DNA of 11,610 nucleotides from an uncultured Pelagibacteraceae bacterium (GTDB lineage Bacteria; Pseudomonadota; Alphaproteobacteria; Pelagibacterales; Pelagibacteraceae). Positions 1-5,679 of this stretch are shown piece by piece. The position numbers were made by a program, and so were the translations under genes. The notes below the pieces were generated by a model, which did not search any database, was not told the DNA's origin, and saw only the letters and a program-made list of their open reading frames with translations. The stretch is from contig CACLNK010000036.1 in assembly GCA_902608305.1 (NCBI GenBank), forward strand, positions 1 to 11,610, in the 5' to 3' direction. How positions within the stretch are numbered: the stretch's first letter is position 1; each line of letters opens with the position of its first letter.

Positions 1-220
1 GATATTGATCATTAATTTTTGTCTTGGAAATTTCTGTTAAGTTAAGATGTAATCTTTTATTAACATTTTTAAGTTTTTTTAATTTGTTATGATACTTTTG
101 TTCATGATTAATCATTATTGAAACACTATTTAAATTGCCATTAATTAAGCAATTTAAAATATTTTTTGAAACTTCCTTTGATCTTCCATAATCGTCAGCA
201 TGAAAGTAAATTTTTCCCAT
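1..220 (-). CDS. YdjC/ChbG-family carbohydrate deacetylase, N-terminal part (partial)
   Basis: Only the first 73 codons lie in the window; the gene starts at 220 and runs off the left edge. The peptide opens with MGKIYFHADDYGRS, the metal-binding ADD-[FY]-G signature of the YdjC/ChbG/HpnK polysaccharide deacetylase-like family (Asp9, Asp10). Near residues 56-63 it has RLHLNLTE, the second family motif (HxxLTE type). The family removes acetyl groups from N-acetylated sugars or oligosaccharides in a metal-dependent way. The ATG follows the stop of the upstream amidotransferase gene after only 3 bases, so the two are almost certainly one operon. In that setting a role in modifying an N-acetylated surface sugar is likely, but the exact substrate cannot be read from the sequence. 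Confidence 0.8.
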   Translation of the reverse strand, partial: MGKIYFHADDYGRSKEVSKNILNCLINGNLNSVSIMINHEQKYHNKLKKLKNVNKRLHLNLTEISKTKINDQY

Positions 221-223
221 AAA

Positions 224-2191
224 TTAATATAATTTAGGAATACAGCTAATTTTTGACAAAACACTATCAAGATTGAATCCTATGACTTCACTATAAATTT
301 TAAGAGTATCATATTTAATTTTATTATCTTGATTACATAATTCTAGTGCTTTTTCTCTTGAAATTAAACCTTCTCGAACTTGGTTTGCTCTAAAATTGTC
401 ATACTCAGAAAATCCAGCAACAGTATAATAAACAAAATTATTAAAAGCTGTTTGTCCATCACCCATTCTCCATTGATTTTTTCCATAAGAAACATCGTTT
501 TCCCATTCATATTCTTCATTTAGTGTTTTAATTATTTCTGTCTCATTCCATTTAATAAACTTATATAAATGTAAAAATCTTTCTTTTAATACAAAACTAT
601 GAATAAAAGCTTGTACGCTCGCAAAAAAAGATGAATTAAAATAAGCTGGATTTAAAAAATATTGCATACCATAACGGAAAAACATATTTATTTTATTAAA
701 GAAGCTATAATCAGATAAGGTTGGATTATTTATAAGTTTTTCATTTACTCCCAGAAAGCCTAGAAAAAATTCTCTTTGTTCTAGTTGATAACCCGTGCAA
801 TGTATTACTAATTTTAAATTAAGTTCTTTTGAAAGTTTTCTACCGTATTCATAAAACCCTTTATCTCCTGCCTGTAACATTGGAATCATTCCTAAATGTG
901 GTTTTTTTAACCAGGCGAGTAAATTTGCTCTAACATGAGATCTTCTTTCATCAATTTTTGCAGATCTTATAATGTGTTCAACTCCCAATTTTCCACATAA
1001 CTTAGACGCATTAATTCTCGATATGTCCGTAGTTAATCCCCAATCAAAAGTATATGCAATTGGGTTCATTTTATATTTAGTTTTTATTAAGTGTAAACCA
1101 TAAGAGCTATCTCTTCCTCCACTTAGACCAACAATGCAATCAGGTTCATTACTTTTAGATCTATGTTTATCAAGTATTTTTACTAAACTTTCTTCCCCAA
1201 GAAACTTTTGTTGATTATATCTTAAACAATAATTGCAGACTCCATTGTTATCAAAACTAATGTATGGATACGTTTCTAACAAAATACATTTTGAACATCT
1301 TTTAAGTCTTGAGTGTCTAAGCAAATCATCTTCATAATTTGTAAAAATTAAAGAGTTAAACTTATTTTCAAGAGATTTTGAATAATCAGCACTATTTTTA
1401 TTATATTTTTCATTTTCTAAAATACTTATTTTATTTTTTTTTGGATTAAAAATTATTGTTTGTTTTAAGCATTTTTTGATTAAAGAGTTGTTAAACGAAA
1501 ATTTATTTTTGTTAAAAAATTCAGATTCTTTTAAATAATTTAATAAAATGTTTTTTTCAGATGCAAAACAAAAAAAATTAACGTTTTCATCATAATAGTA
1601 ATATAAAGAACCACAATTAGATGATAAATAAATATCTTCATAGTCTTTTAATGCAAAAGCTATAGAATAATTTCCTTTTACTTTTTGTAATAAATCTAAA
1701 TAATTTTTTATAAATTTATTTTCAACAACAAGATCTGACAATTGTTCGTAAAATTTTAGTGAGTCACTTTTTATTGAAATGCTTTCATAATTTTTTGTTT
1801 TTAAATTATTTTCTTTTATTTCTAAGTTTGTAAATATACCGTTATGAACACCAATGATATTTTTTGCGATTAATGGTTGATTGTTAATTTCAGAAAATTT
1901 TGAACCATTTGTAACTAGTCTTGTTTGGCCAATAATACTGATATATTCAGATTTTCTATTGTTTAGTTTTTTATTTAAAAATTTTTTAAAATCATTTCTT
2001 TTTAAAGCTTCAGAAGGTTCTTGATTAATTTTAAAAATTGAATTTTCATCTTGATCTTTAATTAATACACCAAAAGTGTCTGATCCTCTTTGTTGGCTCC
2101 TTTTTGTTAAAATTTTAAGATCATTTTCTAATAATTTAGAATTTTCTAAATTATTTTTTTTTTTTGCTGAAATACCGAATAGACCACACAT
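224..2191 (-). CDS. N-acetyl sugar amidotransferase fused to an N-terminal GlmS-type glutaminase
   Basis: A 655-residue, two-part enzyme. Residues 1 to about 230 are a class II (Ntn) glutamine amidotransferase: nucleophile Cys2 in MCGLFGI, RGSD at 35-38, TRLVTNG at 90-96, NNQP at 103-106, HNG at 116-118 and SDS at 142-144, arranged as in GlmS. Residues 299-322 hold two CxxC pairs (Cys299/302 and Cys319/322) that look like a zinc ribbon. A PP-loop ATP pyrophosphatase domain follows, with SGGRDSS at 357-363. The C-terminal portion matches the WbpG/PseA/LegA N-acetyl sugar amidotransferase family, which amidates nucleotide-linked sugars (acetamidino groups) for O-antigen or flagellin glycans. 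Those enzymes are usually about 370-380 residues and take ammonia from separate HisH/HisF-like partners; here the glutaminase is fused on. The gene follows the VTT protein gene after 5 bases. The sugar substrate is unknown. Confidence 0.85.
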   Translation of the reverse strand: MCGLFGISAKKKNNLENSKLLENDLKILTKRSQQRGSDTFGVLIKDQDENSIFKINQEPSEALKRNDFKKFLNKKLNNRKSEYISIIGQTRLVTNGSKFSEINNQPLIAKNIIGVHNGIFTNLEIKENNLKTKNYESISIKSDSLKFYEQLSDLVVENKFIKNYLDLLQKVKGNYSIAFALKDYEDIYLSSNCGSLYYYYDENVNFFCFASEKNILLNYLKESEFFNKNKFSFNNSLIKKCLKQTIIFNPKKNKISILENEKYNKNSADYSKSLENKFNSLIFTNYEDDLLRHSRLKRCSKCILLETYPYISFDNNGVCNYCLRYNQQKFLGEESLVKILDKHRSKSNEPDCIVGLSGGRDSSYGLHLIKTKYKMNPIAYTFDWGLTTDISRINASKLCGKLGVEHIIRSAKIDERRSHVRANLLAWLKKPHLGMIPMLQAGDKGFYEYGRKLSKELNLKLVIHCTGYQLEQREFFLGFLGVNEKLINNPTLSDYSFFNKINMFFRYGMQYFLNPAYFNSSFFASVQAFIHSFVLKERFLHLYKFIKWNETEIIKTLNEEYEWENDVSYGKNQWRMGDGQTAFNNFVYYTVAGFSEYDNFRANQVREGLISREKALELCNQDNKIKYDTLKIYSEVIGFNLDSVLSKISCIPKLY

Positions 2192-2196
2192 TTTTG

Positions 2197-2853
2197 CTAA
2201 TTTTTTTTAAATTTTGTTTGCAAATAATTTACCATAATAAAAATTGCAAATATAATAAAAAATGGCAAATAAAAATTTATATTACTTACAATATCTAAAA
2301 ATGAAATTTTATAATTTGATGTTAGATTTTTTACAGAATTCCCAATTGAATTTAATGCATATAAAAGAGGTATTTCTGCACAAAAGATTATTAAGATAAA
2401 TTTTTTGATTTTTACACCTTCTAATCCGTAATAAATGTTATGTAAAAAGTAAGGCAAAATAAATCTTGATAAAAAAATTGAAAAATTATTTGTAGTTAAT
2501 TTTGATAAATTAATTTTTTTTTTTAAAAAAATTTTTTCAACATCTAAATCAAAAGAATTTTTTATTTTTTTAGCAAATAAATATAAAATAGCTGATGCAA
2601 ATAAGATTAAGGATAATGATATAAAAAAACCAATTTTTTTAAATAAATAACCGTTTAATATTACTATTAATGTGGCTGGTAATGGAGTTAAAAAATAAGC
2701 AAAACTAACAATGATATAAAATACTAAAAAATTAATATTAGATACATCTATATTAATTAAAAAATCAATTATGCTTTTGTTAAAATAAAAACTCAAAAAA
2801 ACAATAATGATTAATAAAAAAATAGCCATTATAGTTATTAATTTTTTCTTCAT
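2197..2853 (-). CDS. VTT/DedA-type (TVP38/TMEM64-like) integral membrane protein
   Basis: A 218-residue hydrophobic protein rich in Ile, Leu, Phe and Lys. Predicted membrane segments lie near residues 5-25, 41-56, 58-95 (probably two helices or a re-entrant loop), 150-167 and 191-210. The stretch TPLPATLIVILNGYLF (56-71) followed by a Gly/Phe/Ser/Ala helix ending in YLFAKK, and the later SRFILPYF plus LNSIGNSV, fit the VTT (SNARE-associated, DedA/TVP38) family. Some members are proposed to move or scramble undecaprenyl phosphate or phospholipids. That would suit a polysaccharide operon, because such glycans are built on undecaprenyl phosphate, but this link is an inference. The downstream amidotransferase gene starts 5 bases after its stop, so the two are cotranscribed. 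Confidence 0.65.
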   Translation of the reverse strand: MKKKLITIMAIFLLIIIVFLSFYFNKSIIDFLINIDVSNINFLVFYIIVSFAYFLTPLPATLIVILNGYLFKKIGFFISLSLILFASAILYLFAKKIKNSFDLDVEKIFLKKKINLSKLTTNNFSIFLSRFILPYFLHNIYYGLEGVKIKKFILIIFCAEIPLLYALNSIGNSVKNLTSNYKISFLDIVSNINFYLPFFIIFAIFIMVNYLQTKFKKN

Positions 2854-2885
2854 TTAGAAATGCTTCTTTTATAAAAAATAAGGAT

Positions 2886-2923
2886 TATATTATTATTGTC
2901 GGTTTTCCAACCACGACGATAAA
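2886..2923 (+). repeat. Displaced copy of the ssrA promoter -10 box and first hairpin
   Basis: The 26 bases 2898-2923 match 3694-3719, the start of the tmRNA acceptor RNA, with only three differences. Both copies have an AT-rich -10-like hexamer exactly six bases before the first G (TATATT at 2886-2891, TATAAT at 3682-3687). The hairpin pairs GTCG (2898-2901) with CGAC (2914-2917) and GTT with AAC inside it. In the ssrA copy the outer stem reads GTTG/CAAC, so two of the three differences (2900 and 2915) preserve a base pair. Similarity stops at GATAAA, right at the stop codon of the glycosyltransferase gene. It is best read as a remnant 5' end of an ssrA gene, probably from a related strain. 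Any transcript from it would run antisense to the glycosyltransferase gene. Confidence 0.65.
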
Positions 2924-2924
2924 A

Positions 2925-3629
2925 TTATTTAAATTTTCCAAACACTATTCTATATAAAACTTCAAATATATGGTAAAATTTTATTTTTTTACCATCTTCA
3001 TGCGTTCTCCCATTATAACTAATTGGCACTTCGTAAAATTTTTTTCCTTTTTTTACTACCTCACAAAGTATTTCCGCATGTTGTCCAAAACCTTTTGATT
3101 TAATTTTTTTTTCATTTAACAAATCTTTTTTGTAACACAAATAGCATGAGTAAATATCAGTAAATGTAGTGTTGTAAAATAAATTAAAAATTAGAGTTAT
3201 AAATTGATTACCAAATTTATTTAAAATATTATGCGACCTAGTAAAATCAGAATAATTTAATCTTGACCCAAGTATTAAATCTGGTTCGAAATTATTGATT
3301 AAATTTAGAAACTTCAAAAAATCTTTTGGATCATATTCTAAATCTGCATCTTGAAAAATTATATATTTTCCTTTTGCAGATTCTAAACCTTTTAATACAG
3401 CATACCCTTTTCCGTTATTTTTTTCGTAAGTAATTAACTGATCGTATAGGTCTTTATTCTGCTCTAATAAAGAAAGTGAATTGTCTGTTGATCCATCGTT
3501 TATTACTATCACTTCATAAACAAAATCTTGTTTTTTTATTTCTGAAATCCTATTTAATACTTTTATGATTGTCTGCTCTTCGTTATAAAGGGGAACAATT
3601 ACAGATAATATTAAAGGTCTATCATTCAT
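2925..3629 (-). CDS. Family 2 glycosyltransferase (polyprenyl-phosphate sugar transferase type)
   Basis: A 234-residue GT-A fold enzyme without obvious membrane helices. It opens with LSVIVPLYNEEQTI (8-21), has VINDGSTDNS at 42-51 and the metal/nucleotide-sugar motif DAD at 94-96 within IFQDADLEYDP. The GSRL segment and the FGQHAEI region fit the dolichyl-/undecaprenyl-phosphate glycosyltransferase branch (DPM1/GtrB-like). It therefore probably moves a sugar from a nucleotide donor to a lipid carrier or a nascent glycan at the cytoplasmic face of the inner membrane. No clear Shine-Dalgarno precedes the ATG at 3629. The gene is exactly bracketed by the two copies of the ssrA 5' end (2886-2923 and 3682-3719), which marks it as a likely inserted or exchanged cassette. 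Donor and acceptor cannot be deduced. Confidence 0.9.
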   Translation of the reverse strand: MNDRPLILSVIVPLYNEEQTIIKVLNRISEIKKQDFVYEVIVINDGSTDNSLSLLEQNKDLYDQLITYEKNNGKGYAVLKGLESAKGKYIIFQDADLEYDPKDFLKFLNLINNFEPDLILGSRLNYSDFTRSHNILNKFGNQFITLIFNLFYNTTFTDIYSCYLCYKKDLLNEKKIKSKGFGQHAEILCEVVKKGKKFYEVPISYNGRTHEDGKKIKFYHIFEVLYRIVFGKFK

Positions 3630-3654
3630 TAAATTTTTTTTTAAAGTAATTAAA

Positions 3655-3693
3655 TTATTTTAATATTACAGATATTTCCTATATAATAATACT
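3655..3693 (+). promoter_or_regulatory. Promoter of ssrA
   Basis: A perfect TATAAT sits at 3682-3687, six bases before the first G of the acceptor RNA hairpin at 3694. The -35 region is weak (T-rich around 3655-3663, spacer about 18). The box and its spacing are repeated at 2886-2897. It is divergent from the glycosyltransferase gene that starts at 3629. Confidence 0.6.
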
Positions 3694-3773
3694 GTTGGTT
3701 TTCCAACTACAACGATAAACGGATTTCGTAATAAGCATTGCGGACGTGGGGGCAGTACCCACCACCTCCACCA
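3694..3773 (+). ncRNA. ssrA: tmRNA acceptor RNA (first piece of permuted ssrA)
   Basis: In alphaproteobacteria the ssrA gene is circularly permuted, so the tRNA-like 3' half comes first. Here a 5' hairpin (3694-3713) is followed by a T arm with stem GTGGG/CCCAC (3746-3750 with 3758-3762) and a 7-base loop GGCAGTA. The acceptor strand CACCTCC (3763-3769), discriminator A (3770) and an encoded CCA (3771-3773) complete it. The acceptor strand pairs over all seven positions with GGGGGTG at 3786-3792. The third pair is G-U, the alanyl-tRNA synthetase identity element. The 5' boundary is inferred from the promoter and hairpin. Confidence 0.9.
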
Positions 3774-3785
3774 TTTACAACTTAG
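3774..3785 (+). other. ssrA: Excised spacer between the two tmRNA pieces
   Basis: Only 12 bases (tttacaacttag) separate the encoded CCA of the acceptor RNA from the first G of the coding RNA. In permuted tmRNA genes this loop is removed from the precursor, giving two RNAs held together by base pairing. The spacer is short. Confidence 0.75.
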
Positions 3786-3951
3786 GGGGGTGAACTAGGA
3801 TCGACGGATGTCTAAAAGCTATTCTTTCGTTCGGGATTGTTCCACCGTGACGGGCTAAATTATAATTGCAAATGATAAATTTGCTCTCGCTGCTTAATTA
3901 ACTTGTTAATTAAATAAGCGCGGTCTGGGGCACCGGGCAACAGAACGCCCC
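3786..3951 (+). ncRNA. ssrA: tmRNA coding RNA (second piece of permuted ssrA)
   Basis: This part begins with the 5' acceptor strand GGGGGTG, followed by GAACTAGGATCGACGG, the conserved tmRNA D-loop region. The tag reading frame starts at 3868 and encodes ANDKFALAA then TAA (3895-3897), a typical proteolysis tag ending in LAA. With SmpB, the complete tmRNA rescues stalled ribosomes and marks the unfinished protein for degradation. After the tag come an AT hairpin (TTAATTAAC/GTTAATTAA, 3894-3913) and a GC-rich 3' terminal hairpin with AACAGAAC in its loop (3935-3950). The 3' end near 3951 is inferred; the stop codon of the convergent MORN gene begins at the next base, and no T-tract terminator follows. 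Confidence 0.93.
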
Positions 3952-4413
3952 TTAATACCTTCGTTCAATCAATTTACCATCTTTAAAAATACCTATATCA
4001 ACTGTTCCGTCCGTATGTAACATAGTCCCTTGCCCAGTTATTGTTCCGTATTTAAATTGCCCAATGTATTTTTTTCCATTTGCTAATTCAAAAACTCCCC
4101 TTCCGTGAATAAAACCATCTTCAAATTGTCCAACGTAACTGGTTCCTTGTTCTGTCGATTTGAAAAATCCATCTCCGTGCTCTCGACCATTTTTAAAATA
4201 CCCAATGTATCTGTCTCCATTTAAATATGTGTAAGTTCCTTGTCCGTGCATTTTACTATCTTTAAATTGTCCAAGGTATTTGTCTCCAGCACGTTTTCCC
4301 GATGTCCACTTGTAGGTTCCTTTTCCATCTATACAATCACCTTTAATGCATTCAGCAAATCCAACATTACAAACCATCAAAACCAGAAAGATGTATAGAG
4401 ATAATTTTTTCAT
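3952..4413 (-). CDS. Secreted MORN-repeat protein
   Basis: A 153-residue protein with a signal peptide (MKK, hydrophobic core, cleavage probably after VGFA, residue 20). The mature part has a short Cys22/Cys27 segment followed by four MORN-type repeats of about 23 residues starting near 46, 69, 93 and 116, each of the form Y-x-G-x-F-x-x-G-x-x-x-G-x-G, plus a partial fifth at 139. MORN repeats form a beta-ribbon used as a scaffold or for membrane/protein contact; no enzyme domain is present. It is presumably periplasmic or surface exposed. Its ATG overlaps the stop of the upstream membrane protein gene by one base (TAATG), so translation is likely coupled. Its stop codon directly abuts the 3' end of ssrA. 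Confidence 0.85.
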   Translation of the reverse strand: MKKLSLYIFLVLMVCNVGFAECIKGDCIDGKGTYKWTSGKRAGDKYLGQFKDSKMHGQGTYTYLNGDRYIGYFKNGREHGDGFFKSTEQGTSYVGQFEDGFIHGRGVFELANGKKYIGQFKYGTITGQGTMLHTDGTVDIGIFKDGKLIERRY

Positions 4414-4781
4414 TATTGAAAAAGTAATTTATGTGCCCAAAGACCCGCGTTTAATGAAATAGATATAATTAACAAAAACAAATGAGTAACTTTATGAAAC
4501 GGAAATTTATTTCCTATTCCATAACTTGATGCAAAAAAAACACAAAAAATAAATGTTCCAACAACAACAAACCATTTTAAATAGATAAAACCCCAAATTA
4601 TTATTGCAAATAATGAAATCATCCCAACAAACATTAAAATTGCTGCAAAATAAGTTAAAAATTTTGAATCTTCAAAAATTATATAATAATGACCGCCAGC
4701 ACCTCTATCAGCGATTTGTATCGAACGAGCAACAACAAATGCTACTACTAAATTCAAAATAAAAATTATCTCTAAAATCAT
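4413..4781 (-). CDS. Small integral membrane protein of unknown function
   Basis: A 122-residue protein with four likely membrane helices: about residues 2-18, 40-62, 67-88 and 98-116. Between helices 1 and 2 is a more polar loop, IADRGAGGHYY. I recognise no family signature. It lies between the MORN protein gene (one-base stop/start overlap, TAATG) and the soluble protein gene upstream (10-base gap), so the three form one transcription unit on the minus strand. This may mean a small envelope-associated module, but no function can be assigned. Confidence 0.8.
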   Translation of the reverse strand: MILEIIFILNLVVAFVVARSIQIADRGAGGHYYIIFEDSKFLTYFAAILMFVGMISLFAIIIWGFIYLKWFVVVGTFIFCVFFASSYGIGNKFPFHKVTHLFLLIISISLNAGLWAHKLLFQ

Positions 4782-4791
4782 TTAAACAATT

Positions 4792-5247
4792 CTATTTTTT
4801 ATCATTAAATTCAAATGTAAACGAGTCCTCGGTTATATGTAGTTTTCCTACTTTTTCAGGATGTTTTTTTATATCTTCTCGCCACTCTTTGTATTGTTCT
4901 TCCTTCCAAAGATTATTAATTCCTTTTTGTTTTTTTAATTCATCTAGATCATCTAGAAACTTATCTGGGTTGGTTGTCATATTAAGCATAAACATTTGTT
5001 GTCTAAGTTTTGTGTATTTTAAATACTGAAGTTTAGCGTTTGCTTCTTCTTTTTTATTTAAATTTTCTCTTAAATCCTCAACGCACCAATCTATTACCCA
5101 TCTTTCAACTTTTGGATTTTCAAGGTTCCAGAGGCAGTTTTGTATAGTTGCATGACACCAACTCATTGTATCTCTTTCTTTTTCAATATCTAAAATGATA
5201 CTTTCAAATTCTTTAGTTTCTTTCGTGCTATTATTAAACATACCCAT
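4792..5247 (-). CDS. Soluble helical protein of unknown function
   Basis: A 151-residue, charged, mostly helical protein without signal peptide or membrane helix. It is rich in Lys, Glu and Trp, with WCHATIQNCLWNLENP near residues 30-45 and a second Trp/Cys cluster (WVIDWC) at 50-55, followed by a likely coiled coil and an acidic C-terminus. I do not recognise the family. The start is supported by an excellent Shine-Dalgarno, AGGAGGT (complement of 5251-5257). Two in-frame ATGs are possible: 5247 (spacer 4) and 5241 (spacer 10). It is the first gene of the minus-strand trio that ends with the MORN protein. Confidence 0.75.
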   Translation of the reverse strand: MGMFNNSTKETKEFESIILDIEKERDTMSWCHATIQNCLWNLENPKVERWVIDWCVEDLRENLNKKEEANAKLQYLKYTKLRQQMFMLNMTTNPDKFLDDLDELKKQKGINNLWKEEQYKEWREDIKKHPEKVGKLHITEDSFTFEFNDKK

Positions 5248-5250
5248 AGG

Positions 5251-5257
5251 ACCTCCT
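5251..5257 (-). promoter_or_regulatory. Strong ribosome binding site before the 4792-5247 gene
   Basis: On the minus strand the sequence AGGAGGT lies just before ATG 5247. Most other genes in this window have weak or no Shine-Dalgarno, so this one stands out. Its spacing fits ATG 5241 (10 bases) about as well as ATG 5247 (4 bases). Confidence 0.7.
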
Positions 5258-5275
5258 GTTGTTGAATTGTATGTG

Positions 5276-5293
5276 GAGCAATCAATATTGCTC
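5276..5293. promoter_or_regulatory. Perfect inverted repeat upstream of the MORN trio
   Basis: GAGCAAT, a 4-base CAAT centre, then ATTGCTC: a perfect 7-base dyad. It sits 28 bases upstream of ATG 5247, in the leader of the minus-strand trio. It could be a repressor operator or a leader hairpin. There is no T tract on either side, so it is not a terminator. Confidence 0.45.
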
Positions 5294-5307
5294 TAAAATT
5301 TAATTAA

Positions 5308-5514
5308 GTGTTTTTGAAGATAACATTTCTAAGAATATTCTTGGAATCAAAAAACTTTTCTTATTATAACAAAAAATGTCTATTGTATGGTTATCAATCA
5401 AAAATTGCCCCCATTTTCAATGAAGTTGAAAAACAAGGTTTCAACAAAAAAGTTAAAACTCTCAATGAAGTTCTCAATGAAGTGTTTTCAAAACACTATA
5501 TTTTCTGCTATTAA
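5308..5514 (+). CDS. Doubtful small ORF with an LNEVLNEV repeat
   Basis: A GTG-start reading frame of 68 codons in the gap between the divergent trio (starting at 5247) and cspA. The peptide is basic and begins MFLKITFLRIF. Three near-identical copies of TCAATGAAGT (5417, 5462, 5474) lie in the same phase and give NEV-E, LNEV and LNEV. No Shine-Dalgarno, recognisable domain or homologue is evident, and an AT-rich gap can hold such an ORF by chance. The in-phase repeat is the only hint of coding. It ends 6 bases before the ssrA 3'-end-like sequence at 5521. Confidence 0.25.
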   Translation: MFLKITFLRIFLESKNFSYYNKKCLLYGYQSKIAPIFNEVEKQGFNKKVKTLNEVLNEVFSKHYIFCY

Positions 5515-5520
5515 TTAAAA

Positions 5521-5556
5521 TTGAGGGCGAAACAGAACACCCCCCCTTTTTTTTTT
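5521..5556 (+). repeat. ssrA 3'-end-like sequence B followed by C7 and T10 runs
   Basis: GGGCGAAACAGAACACCC (5525-5542) resembles the 3' terminal hairpin of the ssrA coding RNA (3935-3950, GGGC-AACAGAAC-GCCC) with two extra bases and one substitution. TTAATTAA (5511-5518) precedes it, as TTAATTAA (3906-3913) precedes the true end, at a shorter distance. Seven Cs then ten Ts follow. It may be a decayed copy of an ssrA 3' end, or a weak terminator whose only firm stem is GGG/CCC. The T10 run could end upstream plus-strand transcription. Confidence 0.4.
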
Positions 5557-5591
5557 AAATTTTCTATATATAAGTTTGAATTTTTATTAAC

Positions 5592-5625
5592 TTGACAATT
5601 CATATTAAATCAATTTAAAGATGTG
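5592..5625 (+). promoter_or_regulatory. Promoter of the cold-shock gene
   Basis: A perfect -35 box TTGACA at 5592-5597 and a -10-like TTTAAA at 5614-5619 with a 16-base spacer. Transcription would start near 5625, giving a leader of about 55 bases before the ATG at 5680. Confidence 0.55.
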
Positions 5626-5628
5626 TTG

Positions 5629-5649
5629 TTGTTAGTTTTTTTCTAACAA
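5629..5649 (+). promoter_or_regulatory. Hairpin in the cold-shock mRNA leader
   Basis: TTGTTAG (5629-5635), seven Ts, then CTAACAA (5643-5649): a perfect 7-base stem in the 5' leader, 30 bases before the start codon. Cold-shock mRNAs often carry leader structures that change with temperature. Such a role here is inference. Confidence 0.45.
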
Positions 5650-5679
5650 TAAAATTAAACTAAAAAGAAAGAACATAAA

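Noticed and set aside
5481..5497. Palindrome AGTGTTTTCAAAACACT as a terminator or operator
   Set aside because: It has a single-base centre, no T tract directly after, and is simple A/T-rich sequence inside the doubtful ORF; not enough to call a site.
5525..5556. Copy B plus T10 as an ordinary rho-independent terminator
   Set aside because: The T run fits but the only firm stem is GGG/CCC with a long loop, which is too weak. I kept it as an ssrA-end-like repeat with the terminator reading noted.
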